From Lepidurus packardi (lineage: Eukaryota; Arthropoda; Branchiopoda; Notostraca; Triopsidae): 64,000 nucleotides of DNA. The stretch covers positions 3,596,001 through 3,660,000 of the forward strand of contig JAKZAN010000004.1 of assembly GCA_023053545.1 (NCBI GenBank), in the 5' to 3' direction. This document shows positions 34,701 through 47,900 of the stretch, one piece after another. The translations under genes were made by a program, and so were the position numbers. The notes under the pieces are model-generated. The model worked only from the letters and a program-made list of their open reading frames with translations, had not been told where the DNA came from and did no database searches. Each line of letters opens with the position of its first letter. The stretch's first letter is position 1.

Positions 34701-37268
34701 TAAGTCAGGGGTTTTACAAGTTCGCCTTAAATAAAGCCTGAATGAATAAAAATATCTAACTGATTTCTGTTTCCCTAGTGCTTTGTCCGAATAGAAGACC
34801 GCCTCCCGAGTTTCTGTATCCGCTGCCCATACGGAAAACAAGAGCTGGATTGCAATTCACTTGTTCAGCGGCTACGCCTACTCTCTACCCACATCTGCTA
34901 CGGGACGTGTGGGTGTGCAACAGCGACGGTTATGTCGGCCAAGTCTGCGTCCTTAGCCTTATTCCAGAGCCAAATGTCACGTCCTGCAATGGCGTTTGTA
35001 ATGCACGTATTCTGTGCGTAGCTGCAATCCCAGCCGCGCCCCAAGGGTAGGATCTAGGAAATCTCTTTCAGGAATTCACAGTTAGTCATGGAGTCCTTGT
35101 TTTTAGGAGTATCGATTCAAGCTTGGCTCGTCGAAAACTCTTAAAGTCGGAGGGCAAGTCGGGCTCCAACAGCGGCGCGTCAACTGATGAAGGCAACGAG
35201 AATTCGGGCAACTTGGAATTAGAAAGGTTGGTTTGGTTACGAGGGTTGCTATTCGTAGCAGCCATTTACAAAATATTTAATTTTTCTTTTTTAAATAGCA
35301 GTGAATCGAGTGAAGAAGAAGATGAAGACGAAAGCGGTGAAGAAGACGGATCGACCCCGGTTCGCCAACGGGAAGATTCAGTGAGCTTTCAACTACCTTC
35401 ATCGGCCCCATTATCCTTGACGGATTTTGACGGAGAAAGTACGTCGCAAGCTACCATGTGGTTGGGCACCGAAGATGGCTACATCCACATCTACCACTGT
35501 GGCGATAACATCCGGATTAAGAAGAACCGCTTGAAGCTGCAACAAGGAGCAGCCGTTCTCTGTATCGTGTAAGTGGAACTTTTCTGAAATCAAACGTTTT
35601 CTATTTAAATGGCAAGACATAAAAATGATAAAACACTTTTTTTTCGAAACAAAGAACGAGAAGCTAAATTGTAGCCTCTGATCTATTTACCGGTTTTGCA
35701 AATTTCAGTTAAGAAGTAATTGACTAATTAAAGACTTAGTGCTTGAAAGCGCCCAGCACTCAGCTTTTTCATCGTAGCATGGTTTAGTTTGACCCCATGT
35801 TGCAGAAAGTACGGACGCCATATTCTACGCTGTAGTACCCGGTACACGGGATCAAAAGCAGAAATAAAAAATTAAGTAACATTTTGCTAGTGAAGCAATG
35901 GTCATCAGGCCTTCTAAAACAGTAACTCAAAACTTAGGCATCGGCATAGTTGGAATAAAAAGTTCACTGTTGCGAATTGTGCAACAATGAAATAACAAAT
36001 TGTGCAATAATGAGCTCTCAAGATCATATTTAAAAATGTAGCGAAACCGTAAACTTGCCATGTTTAGTTGTAAAAAAATAACGAGGACGAAAATTGTAAG
36101 ATCTTTCAGCAGAATGACTAATTGACGTATATTCTTGCTATGCTACAGACACATGGATAACCGAGTGTTCGTTTCACTGGCCAATGGAGAAATAGTCATT
36201 TATAGTCGAGATTCAAGTGAGTAGATATTTCTCAACCTCGACACGAGACTTGGCTTTCCTTTTTTAACCTCTTTTGGTACCTCCTAGGTGGCGCATGGAA
36301 CGTCGCCGATCCGTCTGTTTTGAGCGTGAGCGGTGTAGTCTCTCCCGTTACCAGATTGCTCTGCGTGGGCGGTGGCAAACTGTGGTGTGCAGTGCAAAAT
36401 ACCATTCGAATCGTCAATACTACCAGTTTAGTCGTAGAGGTATATTTTAAGACTCTTTCCCTTGATAGTCATTCTAAAGGAAGTAAATTATTGTATGTTC
36501 TTTAGGACCAATTCCCCGTAAGTTCCGATTCACAACGTTCGGTACTATGCATGGTGGGAGCGGGACTAGGCGTGTGGGTTGCCATGCAAGGATCGGCTGT
36601 GGTGCGGCTCTTCCATGCGACCACCCGTGAGTGTATCTGCGATGTCAATCTGGCGCCTGCCGTCACTAAAATGCTCGCAGGTACTGATAACCTTGCTGCT
36701 TGTGCATATCCTTTGTAGTAACGTCTTTTTCCCTTCGTGTCCTTATGGTCAGGCTGCGATGATATTATTCGACAACACAAGGCGGCATGTTTGCGGGTCA
36801 CGTCTTTATTGGTGTGTCAAGACTTATTATGGGTGGGCACGAGTGCAGGAGTCATTTTAACAGTGCCCACACCTCATTTGACATGCAGCTCCTCCCGTCT
36901 GTCTACTCCGCCTCCCGTAACAGGTACGAAAGAAAAAAATAGTCACGTTAAGGTTTTCTTGTCGAATCTTGACACACGTTTGGTCGTGAATTGTAGGTAT
37001 TCCTCATGGTCATACAGGACACGTGCGATTCTTAACCTGCGTAGAAACCACGCCTGAAATTAGGACTAATCGCAGTCATCACCTTCACGCTGGGCATCGT
37101 TTCATGCTCAAGAACAAAGACGCCTTGTCCCTGAGTCAGAGTTCCAACAATCCGCGCTTTCTTGTTATATCTGGTGGCGATGGCTATGAAGATTTCCGGC
37201 ATGTATCCTTTTCCGAAGCTGTGGGCCGAGAAGATTCAACTAATCACTTACTTCTCTGGCAGGTGTAA
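25766..37268 (+). CDS. ARHGEF17: ARHGEF17-type Rho guanine nucleotide exchange factor (long form)
   Basis: This DH-PH RhoGEF of the ARHGEF10/17 group activates Rho GTPases at actin and junctions. Exon 1 (25766-29365) encodes 1,200 residues of Ser/Thr/Pro-rich, acidic disordered sequence. In-frame exons follow: 32648-32725, 32804-32986, 33305-33421, 33489-33919, 33990-34081, 34150-34372, 34474-34568, 34779-35046, 35107-35226, 35299-35568, 36149-36216, 36288-36439, 36506-36680, 36753-36923 and 36997-37268, giving about 2,104 aa (human 2,063). The DH domain runs from VVGELYDTERSYVESL through MPVQRIPRYELLIK. A PH-like part has RAFFLFSDLLV in related form. After DVWVCNSDGYVGQVC comes a WD-like propeller (TMWLGTEDGYIHIY, VFVSLANGEIVIY, DLLWVGTSAGVIL) as in ARHGEF17. 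ATG 25766 is the first ATG in the frame. An exon ending at 31510 may be an alternative first or an included exon. Confidence 0.9.
29366..31033 (+). other. ARHGEF17 intron, upstream part
   Basis: Non-coding in the long form. It contains a 12-nt poly-C (30207-30218) and the striking palindrome at 30372-30437 (listed separately). A short open exon-like piece at 29561-29606 (46 nt between AG and GT) would break the frame of the flanking exons, so I did not include it. Confidence 0.6.
30372..30437. repeat. 66-nt near-perfect palindrome (long hairpin)
   Basis: Arms 30372-30397 and 30412-30437 are exact reverse complements over 26 bp. The 14 nt between them continue to pair: one T-G wobble, then G-C, A-T and T-A, then another wobble and a C-G, leaving about 2-4 unpaired bases. 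It could be a fold-back DNA inverted repeat or a pre-miRNA-like stem if transcribed with ARHGEF17. The arms are too perfect for a typical animal miRNA, and no known sequence is recognised. Confidence 0.85.
31034..31040 (+). promoter_or_regulatory. TATA box of a probable internal ARHGEF17 promoter
   Basis: TATATAA followed by GGGG lies at the right distance (about 40-110 nt) upstream of two in-frame ATGs (31079 and 31145) that open an exon splicing into the DH-domain exons. Confidence 0.5.
31079..31510 (+). CDS. ARHGEF17: Alternative first exon of a short ARHGEF17 isoform
   Basis: This open exon ends at a GT donor (31511) in phase 0, exactly the phase needed to join the DH exon at 32648. Protein from ATG 31079 would be about 1,048 aa; from ATG 31145, which has a GCCATGG context, about 1,026 aa. 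Both keep the full DH and propeller and lose the 1,200-residue N-terminal region. The content is Ser/Thr/Gln-rich (a QQQQ run), like the N-terminal region of the long form. Alternatively it is an internal exon of the long form: an in-frame AG before CAGCAG at about 31200 follows a pyrimidine-rich stretch. The sequence alone cannot decide. Confidence 0.55.
31511..32647 (+). other. ARHGEF17 intron before the DH exons
   Basis: 1.1 kb, pyrimidine-rich in places (31780-31990). I see no conserved element or coding exon. Confidence 0.6.
35569..36148 (+). other. Long intron (580 bp) inside the ARHGEF17 propeller region
   Basis: Neighbouring introns are 60-210 bp, so this one is expanded. It contains an A/T-rich segment with two similar words (ATTGTGCAACAATGA and ATTGTGCAATAATGA, about 35977-36013). 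It may be a degraded insertion; no terminal repeats or coding frame were recognised. Confidence 0.4.
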
Positions 37269-40200
37269 AAAAAAAAGCAAAAATAACGGAAAAACACAGC
37301 ATATCGTCCACGAATATTTTCTCTTTAATTTACAAACAAGTTTTGGTGTCGACGCGTATTTGTGACTCGCACAAGTTAGTGGTGCTGATGTCTGTTGATT
37401 CAGAGTTTGACGATATCTTTACTTGATCTCCATGTGATTTTTTTGTATTAAAATTAGCAACGAAAATTAACGAAGTTATTTCAAGAACTTTTATAGCCAA
37501 CGATCCCCTCCATATTTTTACCGGTATCTAGTCAAGCGCGTGAACTCTAGGCTCGCAGCCCAACACGTTTTATTTTGCATTGAAGATGTAATAACCAAAT
37601 TGACATCAAACCCAGGCCTATTTTCAAAATATTCGATCAATTTGAGTCCCTTGATACCCTCCACCCTTTTATTTCTCGTTGGACTTGATCTTGGGATTCA
37701 AATCTGTTTTGTTTCTTTATCACACAGAGAGCAGTTTTATTTTCTCTGTACTATCACTATATCCAAGATAAATTCGTAAGTAAATACTTGTTTTTTATAC
37801 TGCTTTCAGGATTCAGCGCCAGGTATTACGGTTTTTGCAGTCTATTGGTTTGTAGATTAAGGACAAATAAGTTGCCTATGAGACTTCCGGTGTACATGAT
37901 GGAAGATGGAATTCAACGGCACTTCAGGCAAATGTTAATGACGAACTTTCGATCCGTCCAAAGCTCTGTTTTCGTATGTCAGCCTTTCAATGTTTGAAAA
38001 GAGCGCCTATTTTTAGTTGTCAGTGACTCGCTGGATGGCTCTTCCATAGCTACATAAGCTCGAAATTTTCTTTGGATAAAAGTTGTTGTGTTGGTTTAGT
38101 GTGTACATTACTGCAAAATCCTGTTTTTGTTCACCGTTTTGGACACAAATTGTAAGTACAGTTTTTATTATGCGTCAATGTGTAAGCCACAGACTAGTTT
38201 ACATCAACCGAGACCGTGCTCCTTGAAAAGTTGTTTGGATTGGGTATAACCAAAATGTCGGGGGCGGTGTGAATACAATGGCGGGTGTCTTGTTTGTTGA
38301 CGTTTCTCAGAGGTTTGAGTCTGAGATAAAAGATTACGTATTCCATGACGGGTAGAAACCACATGGCCAACGGTATGTTCTTGACGTCAGAACCAGTATT
38401 GCGGGGCTTTGGTATCCCAACCTAGACACGTGAAAGGGTTGCACAGACTAAACTTTTTTTATTTTTACGGATACGTATATTTATATAGATAGTGTGAAAC
38501 GCCATTCTTAGCTCAGCTTGTCTCTCTGTAATTAGTAGCCTTTTCCCTTGTTACGCTCTGTTTTTTCTCTGTAGAATATATTTCTGGGTCTATAGAAATT
38601 AATTATTGAAGATTTAGTTATTTAAAAAGAAAAGAAAATTCGCCGTCCGAACAATACGAAGATCTGCTTATCCTCCCCCCTCCAAAATAGACTAGATATA
38701 ATCTTTTTTTTTAATTCCAATAAACTTGCTCCCTTCTTAATTCCAGTAAATGAGAAAAGCTCTCTAAAACAGTAAGTTAACTGAACGTAAACCCTAAAAA
38801 ATGACGTGAGTTCCATTTGAAACATCGGTGCAGTTTTTTTTAATATCTCTCCAAATGCAATCCATAGAAACAACAAAATTACAATTCCTCCTTGCACAAG
38901 ACTGCCTTTTCGTCATGCATACTTGTGTTTGTGTTGCTCCCTGCTAGAATTCCAGGCCATCCTTCCATCCATGTTCGAGGCTATTCACAAATGACGCACG
39001 TTAATACGATGAGTAGCATTGCATTCCTTGATATGGCACTCGCGATGATACGGGGGGGGGGGGGGGGGACAAGTATAGCTTCTCTCGCTCTCTTTTATAG
39101 TAGCATGCAAGATAAATAACATGATTGATGGGGAATCTTACTTTGTTGGTTAAAAAAATGACTTAAAAAATAATGTGAAGAAAAAAGTGCGTACGGTTCA
39201 CAATTGAAGTTACTACTTGCCACTTTTTTTTTTCTTTTTCAGTCTCTCCCCTTTCCGGAAAAGAGCTTTTACGAGGGTACAAGGTTAGGTTAATGCAAAA
39301 ATAATCATTTGTTGTTGTTGTTGTGTGCACTGTGCCAGGCCATAGCTTTATATGGCAACTGAAATAAAAATAAAATGAAAAAACAGGACTTGCTCTACAA
39401 TATTTGGTGTGGGGTAACTGCTTTCGCACGTCACAAAAGCATGGGTTTATCTTACTACCCAACGCAACAAGTTGTCCAACACAATCATCACCAATGTCCA
39501 AAAAGTATGATAGACTGTTTGTTGTCGTGTTTTTTGTGTAAAGACCAAAAAAACTCGCCCTCCCTTTTCTTTTCCGTGCTGGGTGGTCTAATAAATACCT
39601 AATTATTATGACAGCGTTAAAAGGGGGCAATGTGGGCTCTGTTAATACCCGCACACTGTATCGCTTGCACTCACGAAAAAACCGGCCATCACATCGTCAT
39701 ATTTTGAGTCGACTGCTTTTTTCCTCTTTTTTTTCTCCAAAAGAGAGGGATGCATTTTCAAGTGTCTTGATTCATTAGCAAATAATGCGTCGGTTAACTC
39801 TTTGCAGTTCCAGCTAACGACACAATAATTTCAAGTAGCGTAATGACTACTTGGATGGATAACATGGCCCATCTCTCAATTTTTCTGATTTTTTCTTCGA
39901 TTGCCACTTTGTTCACTAGGGTGGTTAAGGGACGACACACATGGCCATGGCCTCTTTTCTTTTTCGCCAAAAAGTATGCCATTCTCGAACTCGGCATATG
40001 TCTATTGCTACTATGCGGTAGTTTCACGTTTGCTCCCCCCCCCTCCAGTCCTTGCAGATTGCTAGAAAGTCGCTGGCCGAAAATCCCCAATCGTGTGGAT
40101 TTTTTATCTCCCATCCGTGATCTTGCTTTTCGGTGGACTGACCTCCATGTGGATATACAGCGTGTGTCTGTACATAACTATATACAATTCACCTACGATA

Positions 40201-40421
40201 AAAATTTCCTCCTGGAATTTCTGTTTTTATATACACTACAATGTGTGCGCTTTTGATCCACTTAGTTAAAAAAGGAAGAGAAATTATTTGAAATTCTCTT
40301 CCACAAAATAAATTTCAATTTTTTTTTTAATATTCTTTCCTCTCCTTCTGTCTGTGTCTCTGTCTCTGCCTCTCGCTTTCTTTCGAATCGTTCTGTTTCT
40401 CTGGCTTCTGTTTTCCAGCCT
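37269..40421. other. Convergent spacer between ARHGEF17 and the FGF gene
   Basis: 3.15 kb between the two stop codons, expected to hold both 3' UTRs. It includes a 17-nt poly-G (39052-39068) and A/T-rich stretches. No open frame here resembles a known protein. Confidence 0.6.
39052..39068. repeat. Poly-G tract
   Basis: 17 consecutive G residues in the ARHGEF17/FGF 3' spacer; one of several such tracts in the right half of the window. Confidence 0.95.
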
Positions 40422-43400
40422 CTAAGCGACACGGGGCGTGGCCATCTCATCGGGTAAGATGAGTTCGGGATGGACCCGTATCTTGCGATGAGCATGTCGC
40501 ACTTTATGCGGCGGCACCAGTAACTTGCTACTTGATGGCTGCTGCTTAATGGACGCCACTCGACCACTCGCGTCCACTTCTCGGTCTGGGCTGAATTGAT
40601 CCAGATTAGTAGGACGACGTCGACCTTGTCCACTACTCTGCTGCTGCTGATTCTGTTGCTGAATCCTGTTCCGTTTGGCAGTCACGATGGTCGTCGCAGT
40701 GGTCACAGGACGAAGCGGAGGAGGCGTGTTCTTGGTTTTTTTGGGCTTTTTGGTAACCTTGCTCTCCGTCGCATCCCCTCGGTTCCTGTGGTTCTTGTCG
40801 ACCCTTTCGACGTCTGGCCTTTTGGTCGTCGGTCTCCTCGCATTGTGTTCCTGCGCTTTAGGTTTGGATTTCCGCGTTTGGGGCTGAATACTGGACGCAC
40901 TTGAGCCAGTAGGGGTAGGGGTGTGATGGTTGCGTCGACAATGCTTTGGTCGACGACACCGCTCGCCAGCTAGTCGCTGACCTCCCGTGCTAGCGACGTC
41001 AGGGGTGAGACAGGGTGGGCATTTGGATTTCTTCTTAGTAGTACTGGGGCTCCGGTTGGGCTGGGGACGGGGAGAGGGTGTGTGAGTACTGGGACTGTTG
41101 GAAGCGGGAACTTTGGTGCAACGGTCGGCGCAGCGCGAAGCCTCGGGCGGGAGCACATAATCGGCCGGTAAGAGAAGGGCGTGGTTTGGGTGACGATGGT
41201 TATGGTGGGGGGCGGAGCTGGCCCACTGCTTGCTGAGACTAGCGAGATTCATTCCTTCCGGTAGCGTGACATTGCGTACGGGAAAGAACTGGGTGAATTG
41301 GTCGTTGGTTCCCAAAGAGCTAATGATCCGGCCCTCGGGAGACCGCAAGGTATGCAGCCGTAATTTGCAGGCCGAACCCGTGCTGCTGCTCAATGCCACG
41401 TACAGCGCCTTTTGCTCCGTCGAGTAGCGGCTCGACGTGTACGTGTTGTACCAATTGTTTTCGATGTTTTCACGTAAGATGCACTCTTCGGACAAGTTTC
41501 TCTGTCAAAAAGAGAAAGAAGAGCAAATTTAGCTACTTGAGTTCATAAAACCATTAGTCATTAAGTCTACTTAAGCTTATAAAACTTGGCCACTAAACGC
41601 CTGTCTCGACATCTGAACACATTTCGTTATATTTACGTTTTAGATCATTGAAACGCCTTTTCGATGACCACGCTCTTAGTTTCCTTCAAAATTGCATGCG
41701 TGTTAATATGATGCATCCGTTTTAACCAAAGTTCCACTCTGTAAATGGGATTTTTTGGCCTTTTCGAATCTTTAGTTTTTCTTCACTTCTTTCATATTTT
41801 TTTAGTTTGTAATTTCATTTTATTTATTTTTTTTTGTTTACTAAAGTTTTACTCTGTAAATGGAACTTCGTGCCAATTTTTTAATCTTCAATCTTTTTTT
41901 ATTTCTTTCATCGTTTTTGGTTTCTTTTAGTTTGTAATTTTAATCATTTTTAGTATAGAAAAATAAAGGGGGTTATTTGTTTACGCAAGTCTTCTGTCAG
42001 AAGCAGGTTTTGTCGGGCTGAGGGAAGTCTGGAGTGTAAATTGCCTGTATTTAAGGGGAAAAGTTAAGGAAATTTTGCTGTGAAAATTGCGACCAAGCGA
42101 CTCTTTTTGTCAGTTTTTTGTCTTATTTTCTCCCCTTCTCTAATAGGCAACTTATTTTTGCCATAAGAATTTCTGGCGGAGAGCTTAATCACCTATTCTA
42201 CGCAGGTAAGAAAAAGATGCTCTTCACCTTTACTTTCCCTTCATCTATCACTGTCGCGGGACATTTTATGTAGTTGCGCTGCTTTTCCGCCTTGCTTGTC
42301 GGTATTTTTCATTTTTCAAAGTCAGAATTTTGCAAATGGCCTAATGAACCTTGCTGGGGTCTTTTTCAGTTTCTTTTTCTCTTTCTTTTCCTTTTTTGTC
42401 CTTTTATTTAACTGAAATAATTTGGTCGGAGGAGACAAGTGAAATGGAAACATCATTGGCACGCGGTTACAATATCTAAAAGCTAACATGTCCCAAGTGC
42501 GCGGCCCGGTTCTCTTAATCACACAGCCGCCAGCATTTTTCGTATCTGAAAAAGCTGGCCTGGCTTAGCATGGTGTCCGTACCGGCTACTCGTTATGCAT
42601 ATTGGAGAGAGATTTTGACCATCATTTTCTCTGCATTTTCCTCAAACCAAGGAAAACCAAAAACGATCAATCCGTCTATCGTCACTCCTTTTGTGTTACT
42701 AAAAAATGGACAAGTTTCGGGGTATAGGAAGAAAACAAACGTTGGTTGAATGTTAAAGATTTTGAGGACTTTTTTGAGGAGTTCTTCGCGAAGGAGAGAA
42801 AAAATAAAGGAGTCTCAAGCATTGTTGTCTGCTAAGGTTCAATTAGTAGGGGGTCGACGATTAGCTGCTGTCACGTAAGACAAAGAACCCCCGTCAAGCA
42901 ACCTGTATGTATGCACAAGACAGCATCCCGGATCCGGATGGATTCATATTCTAGTTTTCTTTTTGTTTAGTTTAGACTAGTAGAAGTAGACACTTTTTGA
43001 CAGAAAACACAGTAGACAGTTTTTGAGGAAGGCTTTAGGTGGCTCTATTATTTAACAGGAATTCCTCACAAGTCTGAGGCTTTTAACTTGGTTTATTTCC
43101 AGCGACTTAACTCTTTTTTTTTGGGGGGGGGGGACTTGGTGGAATCCATCTAACTTGTTAAGGCAACAGGAAAATGAAGGTAAAGTTAGCAGCAGCGTTA
43201 ATTAAGAGCTCGCAATAGTTATTGAACATTGAGCAAGCATTTGCGTTGCGTTGTGGGCCGAGCCTGTGTGAGAAGAGTCAAGCCTCCCAAGGCGTGCGCT
43301 CGTAAGATATTGCATCGAGTGACGTGCAGCTTGCGTGTGGTATTTGGTAGGGAAATATAATAATATGCGAGACCCAGATGACTAGACGAGGAATATAAGA

Positions 43401-44883
43401 AAAGCTTAGAGAGAAAGAGAGAGAGAAGGGGGGGGGGGGGGGGGGGATTGTTGCATACCTTGTTGTCTAGCAAAAAGAAACAAAAAAATAACAAGGCAAC
43501 CGGCCTTGCCTCCGGTCTTTAGGTCGATTCTACACTATACACCTGGTTTAGGTTTACCAGTGTTGCCTATACATACATGATGATACATGATGTATTCTAA
43601 TATTCCAAAATTTATCTCTCTCTCTCTAATATATTCTCTAATAGAGAGAGAATATATTAAAGAGATAAATAAATAGACATATATGTATATATAGATACAT
43701 GCATAGATGTAGAACACGTATAGAGAGAAGATTTCTTCGATCTTCCGTGTATTTTAAAATTTTCCGTGAAGAAACGAAAAGTGTTAAGACTTTTTTAGTT
43801 CAAAATCACTGCGTGTGATAGCGGCGTTGAGGAAAACGCGTCATTATGCATGCTTGCAGCGCAGTAATATACCTCACGCAAGGTTACAAGACCTGTCAGC
43901 AGCTTGATTTTCCTTCAAATCGCGATCCAATGTTTTTTTTTTTTACATTTTTTCTTTCTTTCTTTCTTGTTTGGCTAAATATTCCAGAAAGTCTATACTT
44001 TGCTGTCTTCCGCTAGAGATTTTTGGAGCTTAAGCCTTGTTATGGGAACCACGTGATGTCCGATTTTGTAGTTTAATTGGCTGTTACGGTTACCGTTTTA
44101 TGTTGAATGAACTTGGCGTTTAGATGAACTTGCATGGTTTTATATTTCGAACGTAAAGCAGGAATTTTGATGCAGATGGCTGAATCACGATTTTTTTTTT
44201 TACATTTTTATTTTATTTTTTATTTTAGGCCCCGTCCCGGGTGGAAATTAGGGGGCTGGGAGTCAGTATTAGTATAAGACCAGGTGTTGCAATAGGATTG
44301 AGATGTTAAGTGGGATTTGTTTCGCATCTTAAGTAGCCACGGTCAAGTTTTGTAGTGGATGCTGAGCGCGGAGAACCCCAGCCAAGCCAGAGAGACAGCG
44401 AGCGAGAGAGAGCGAGGCAAGATATGCAAAGAGAGAAAAAGAAGAATATAGAAAGGTTGGGTCTGCCGCAAGCCAAAAAGCCCAAAGTCCGCGCAGTATA
44501 AGAGGACCACACAAAATGCAACCTTCTTGGTAATATACACACACTCATGCAATGTTAGTTTTCTTCTACAGTTTGATTTCAGCTTGAAAAAACTGAATTT
44601 ACACAAAAAAACGCGGTAGGATTTTGTTTTCTTAAACTTACCGATCCGTAGAGCATGCCGCATTTGTTGAGGCACAAGTAATGTCGCGAAGCAATTCCCC
44701 GTATGTACACGTGGCCAATCTTGACTGCCGATTGCTCCAGGATGGCTATGATAAAATAAACAAGAATATAAAAATTAGATATTGCAGTGATTTTTTTAAG
44801 CGACCAAGTATGTGGCTCTATTGTACCCCTAAAGATTTGCGTAAAGGCGTTCAATTTGAGAAGAAGCTGTGTATATGTGTGTC

Positions 44884-44962
<79 letters not shown>

Positions 44963-47900
44963 GTGTTGTGTGTTGTGTGTTGTATTATACCTGTTCTGCA
45001 TGTCAATTGATCCTGTTTGCCCTGCTTGGGCTACCTGTCATTACGACCAAGAAACAACTTATTTTTCGTCGTCTCGGTGTATATCTTTTCCATGATTCGT
45101 CGTTTTGCTTTTTGCTTCTTGTACTGTACGTGTGTGTCGTGCTGTCGTTCGTAGTGTTCGTTTTCAATCGTGTTTTTTTTCTTTTTTGCTTCGTTCTGTG
45201 CAGCTGTTGAGAATTCGCGGAAAAAATTATGGGGGTTTCTGATAAATTTGGTGTATTTTTTCTTTTTTTGGGCCAGAAAAAGCTGTTCCGGGAGTTTAAT
45301 TAAAGGGAAAGGGGGCACTCTGTATGGAATTCTTCTTTTGCGAGGCTTCGTTGTTGCCTGGAATGAAGACAACAGACGAGGTTGAAAAGGGAAGCTGCAC
45401 CGAGGGGCCAATTTATACATCAGGTGATGTTGGCGATGAGCGAGTTTGATAGCATATGAGCAACCTGTTTGGGCTGCTCGAGAAGGTCGCTTCGGTAGCT
45501 TTAGTCATGTCAGTGTTAAAAGCCCTGTCAAGAACTTGCCGAAGTCCTCACTCTATGCACGCCCTGGCAAAGAATGCACATATATTGCACAGATGCAAAG
45601 TTATATTTCTATAAATATGAAGGCCCGCGCGCGGTGATGGGCTGGCTTCTTTTTTTGACACCTGGCGCGTTTTACAACCACAACAAGGCTTTCTATTGTG
45701 AAAGACCCATTCATGGCCCATTTTCGTCTTCTTTTTTAACCTCGCTCTTTAAAAAAATATATAAAAAATTTATTGGGTTATCATTCTCCTACGGGCATTT
45801 TTACCAGATTTTAACGTCTTTTCACCAGATTTTGTCAGATTCTGTCCCGTGTTAATGTACATGTGGTCCCAAACATGCAGTATTTCAGGTTCAGAACATT
45901 AGTTTCTCGAAATCTTGATCTTTTCTGGCTTTTAATTTGGTCTCCGTGTTTGAAGGTTTGTTGGGCGAATGTAAGAGGAATGCATTCTTGCCGCGTGTCG
46001 GTGATGAAAAAAGAAAAGGCTCAGCAAGTCAATACAAGTTCTTTTTTCGCCCCATTCTTTTTAACGGTATTTTACCTCGCCGATTTCCATGCATTTCTAA
46101 TGAGAAGCCATCGCAATATTGGATCTGTTTTGCCGTCTGGGGCACCAGTCATCTCATTTCTAATAATGTAATCTAATAACACGCGGCAACTTTTTAAGTT
46201 TAATGTTCTAATACTTGGCGTACAGTACTGAACTGCACTGTACTATATTTTGCATGTAGTAAGCTTAGGACCCAAAATTCACTCCTTTGAGTCCGTTTCT
46301 CTATTTTCCCTTGCCTGTATGGTTTTAGGTAAAGTTTTGTATGTGAACATCGCTACAAGAAGTAAATGAGAGCAAGAGTGGTTATTTTTCTTAGGTATTA
46401 TTTTTCTTTTAAATTGCGGAGCTGTGTTCTCTTTTGGCGAGTCTGGCAATCTTGAAAAGGAGCACATGGTTGCAAAGATACAAGTCCCCGCCTTTATTTG
46501 CTAACCGGTGCATGTGTCCAGCGCAGAGGCGGATGTGAATATGTTAATAGGGAACTCGTTTGGCAAGGCTGCAGCGACTTTGATTGAGACGTCAAAAGGT
46601 GCTGTAATGGAATGACCCTCGAAGCCACTCTGTGTAGCTAAATTGACGACAGCTTTATGTTAAGTCAGGACCCCCAAAAAAGTGAATTATAAACCAAATT
46701 ACATACCAAACAAACCTACCTAAATTCTCAACTCTTTATATGTGTGTGTGTGTACGCTTAGAAAAAATATAGATTACAAAAAGTCCTTTCTGGTCTTAGA
46801 GTTATCTTAATTGGAGCTGGAAGAAAACGTTGAATTTGTCATATGAAACATTTTTAGGAGGCGGAAACCAGCTTTTGTATAATAGACACACACACACCAA
46901 AAGTCTATTGTCTGCGCACATATACCCAAAGCCCCTAACACCGCTATTCTTTAGCCGTGTTGTTTTGTCTAAACCGGTTAGCCGAATTCAAAGAATTCAT
47001 GAGTTCAGGCCCAAGCGAGTTCTAAAAAAAATCTACCTATGTAGTACAGCTGTGCAATATTTGGGCCTCTTTTCAACTCTGCGAGATTTATTTGCGAACC
47101 TTGAAATTGCCCATGTGCTCCACACTTCATTAAGATAGAGAGTGTGGGGTAACAGGATTGGAAGTTTCTATCACGATATATTTCTTTCTTTCTTTTAACC
47201 TAAGTAACACGGCTTTTGAATTTCGGTGAGTGCCACACGCTTGTCACGGACTTTGCTGGTTGAGAGACCGGGAAAGAGAAAGAGTGTATGTGTGTGTGAG
47301 ATAGATAGACAGAGAGCAAGAGAGAGACAGAGAGAGGGGGTTGGGGGGGAGACTCATTAACCAGCCCCTTGTTCTCTTATTCTCGGAGGGACTTTGCTTA
47401 CGGATCCTTTTTTCCTACTTCGGACAGTCCTTGTGACAAGTCATGCACACCTGTTTTTGTTTTGCTGTATTTTTGCATTGATTGGCACCAGGTAATCCAT
47501 ATACATTAACCGTAGCAATAAGTGGTAAGAGGCTTTAAAGGACCGATAAAAAAAAGCTGGGAGCTTTTTCATTCTTGCCTTTGTCGTGATGTTGATGCTA
47601 ATCATGGACGCGTTCATCAGTAGTATTATGTATTGGAAGAGGGGGAGGGGGCTTAGGGGATGGGATCTAACAAGGGTTATTCCCAATGTAAAAGCATTGT
47701 ATTGTATTGAGAGAAACAAGAGAAGGAGAATAGGAGACGATGAGGGACCATGAGGAATTAACTCGTGTACTAACAAAAGAAGGCAAAAAGGAGTCTATCC
47801 AGCAATATTAGACAGAAGTGAGCTGAACTGAACGGTTTTTGCTTTTCGGGGGGTTTAGCATCGCAGCTGCCCATCACTTTGTGGCGTCTCATTCATAGCA

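Larger units (their letters stand above)
41502..44641 (-). other. FGF intron 2 (3.1 kb)
   Basis: A/T-rich with T-runs. It carries an imperfect tandem duplication (about 41731-41942), a 19-nt poly-G (43428-43446) preceded by a GA-rich stretch, and a CT/GA inverted cluster at about 43612-43660. No exon-like segment in frame was recognised. Confidence 0.6.

Noticed and set aside
44579-45210. Several open frames over the TG/CA repeat (poly-Cys-Val, poly-His-Thr)
   Set aside because: Produced by the dinucleotide repeat; only the 104-nt FGF exon (44642-44745, minus) inside this area is coding.
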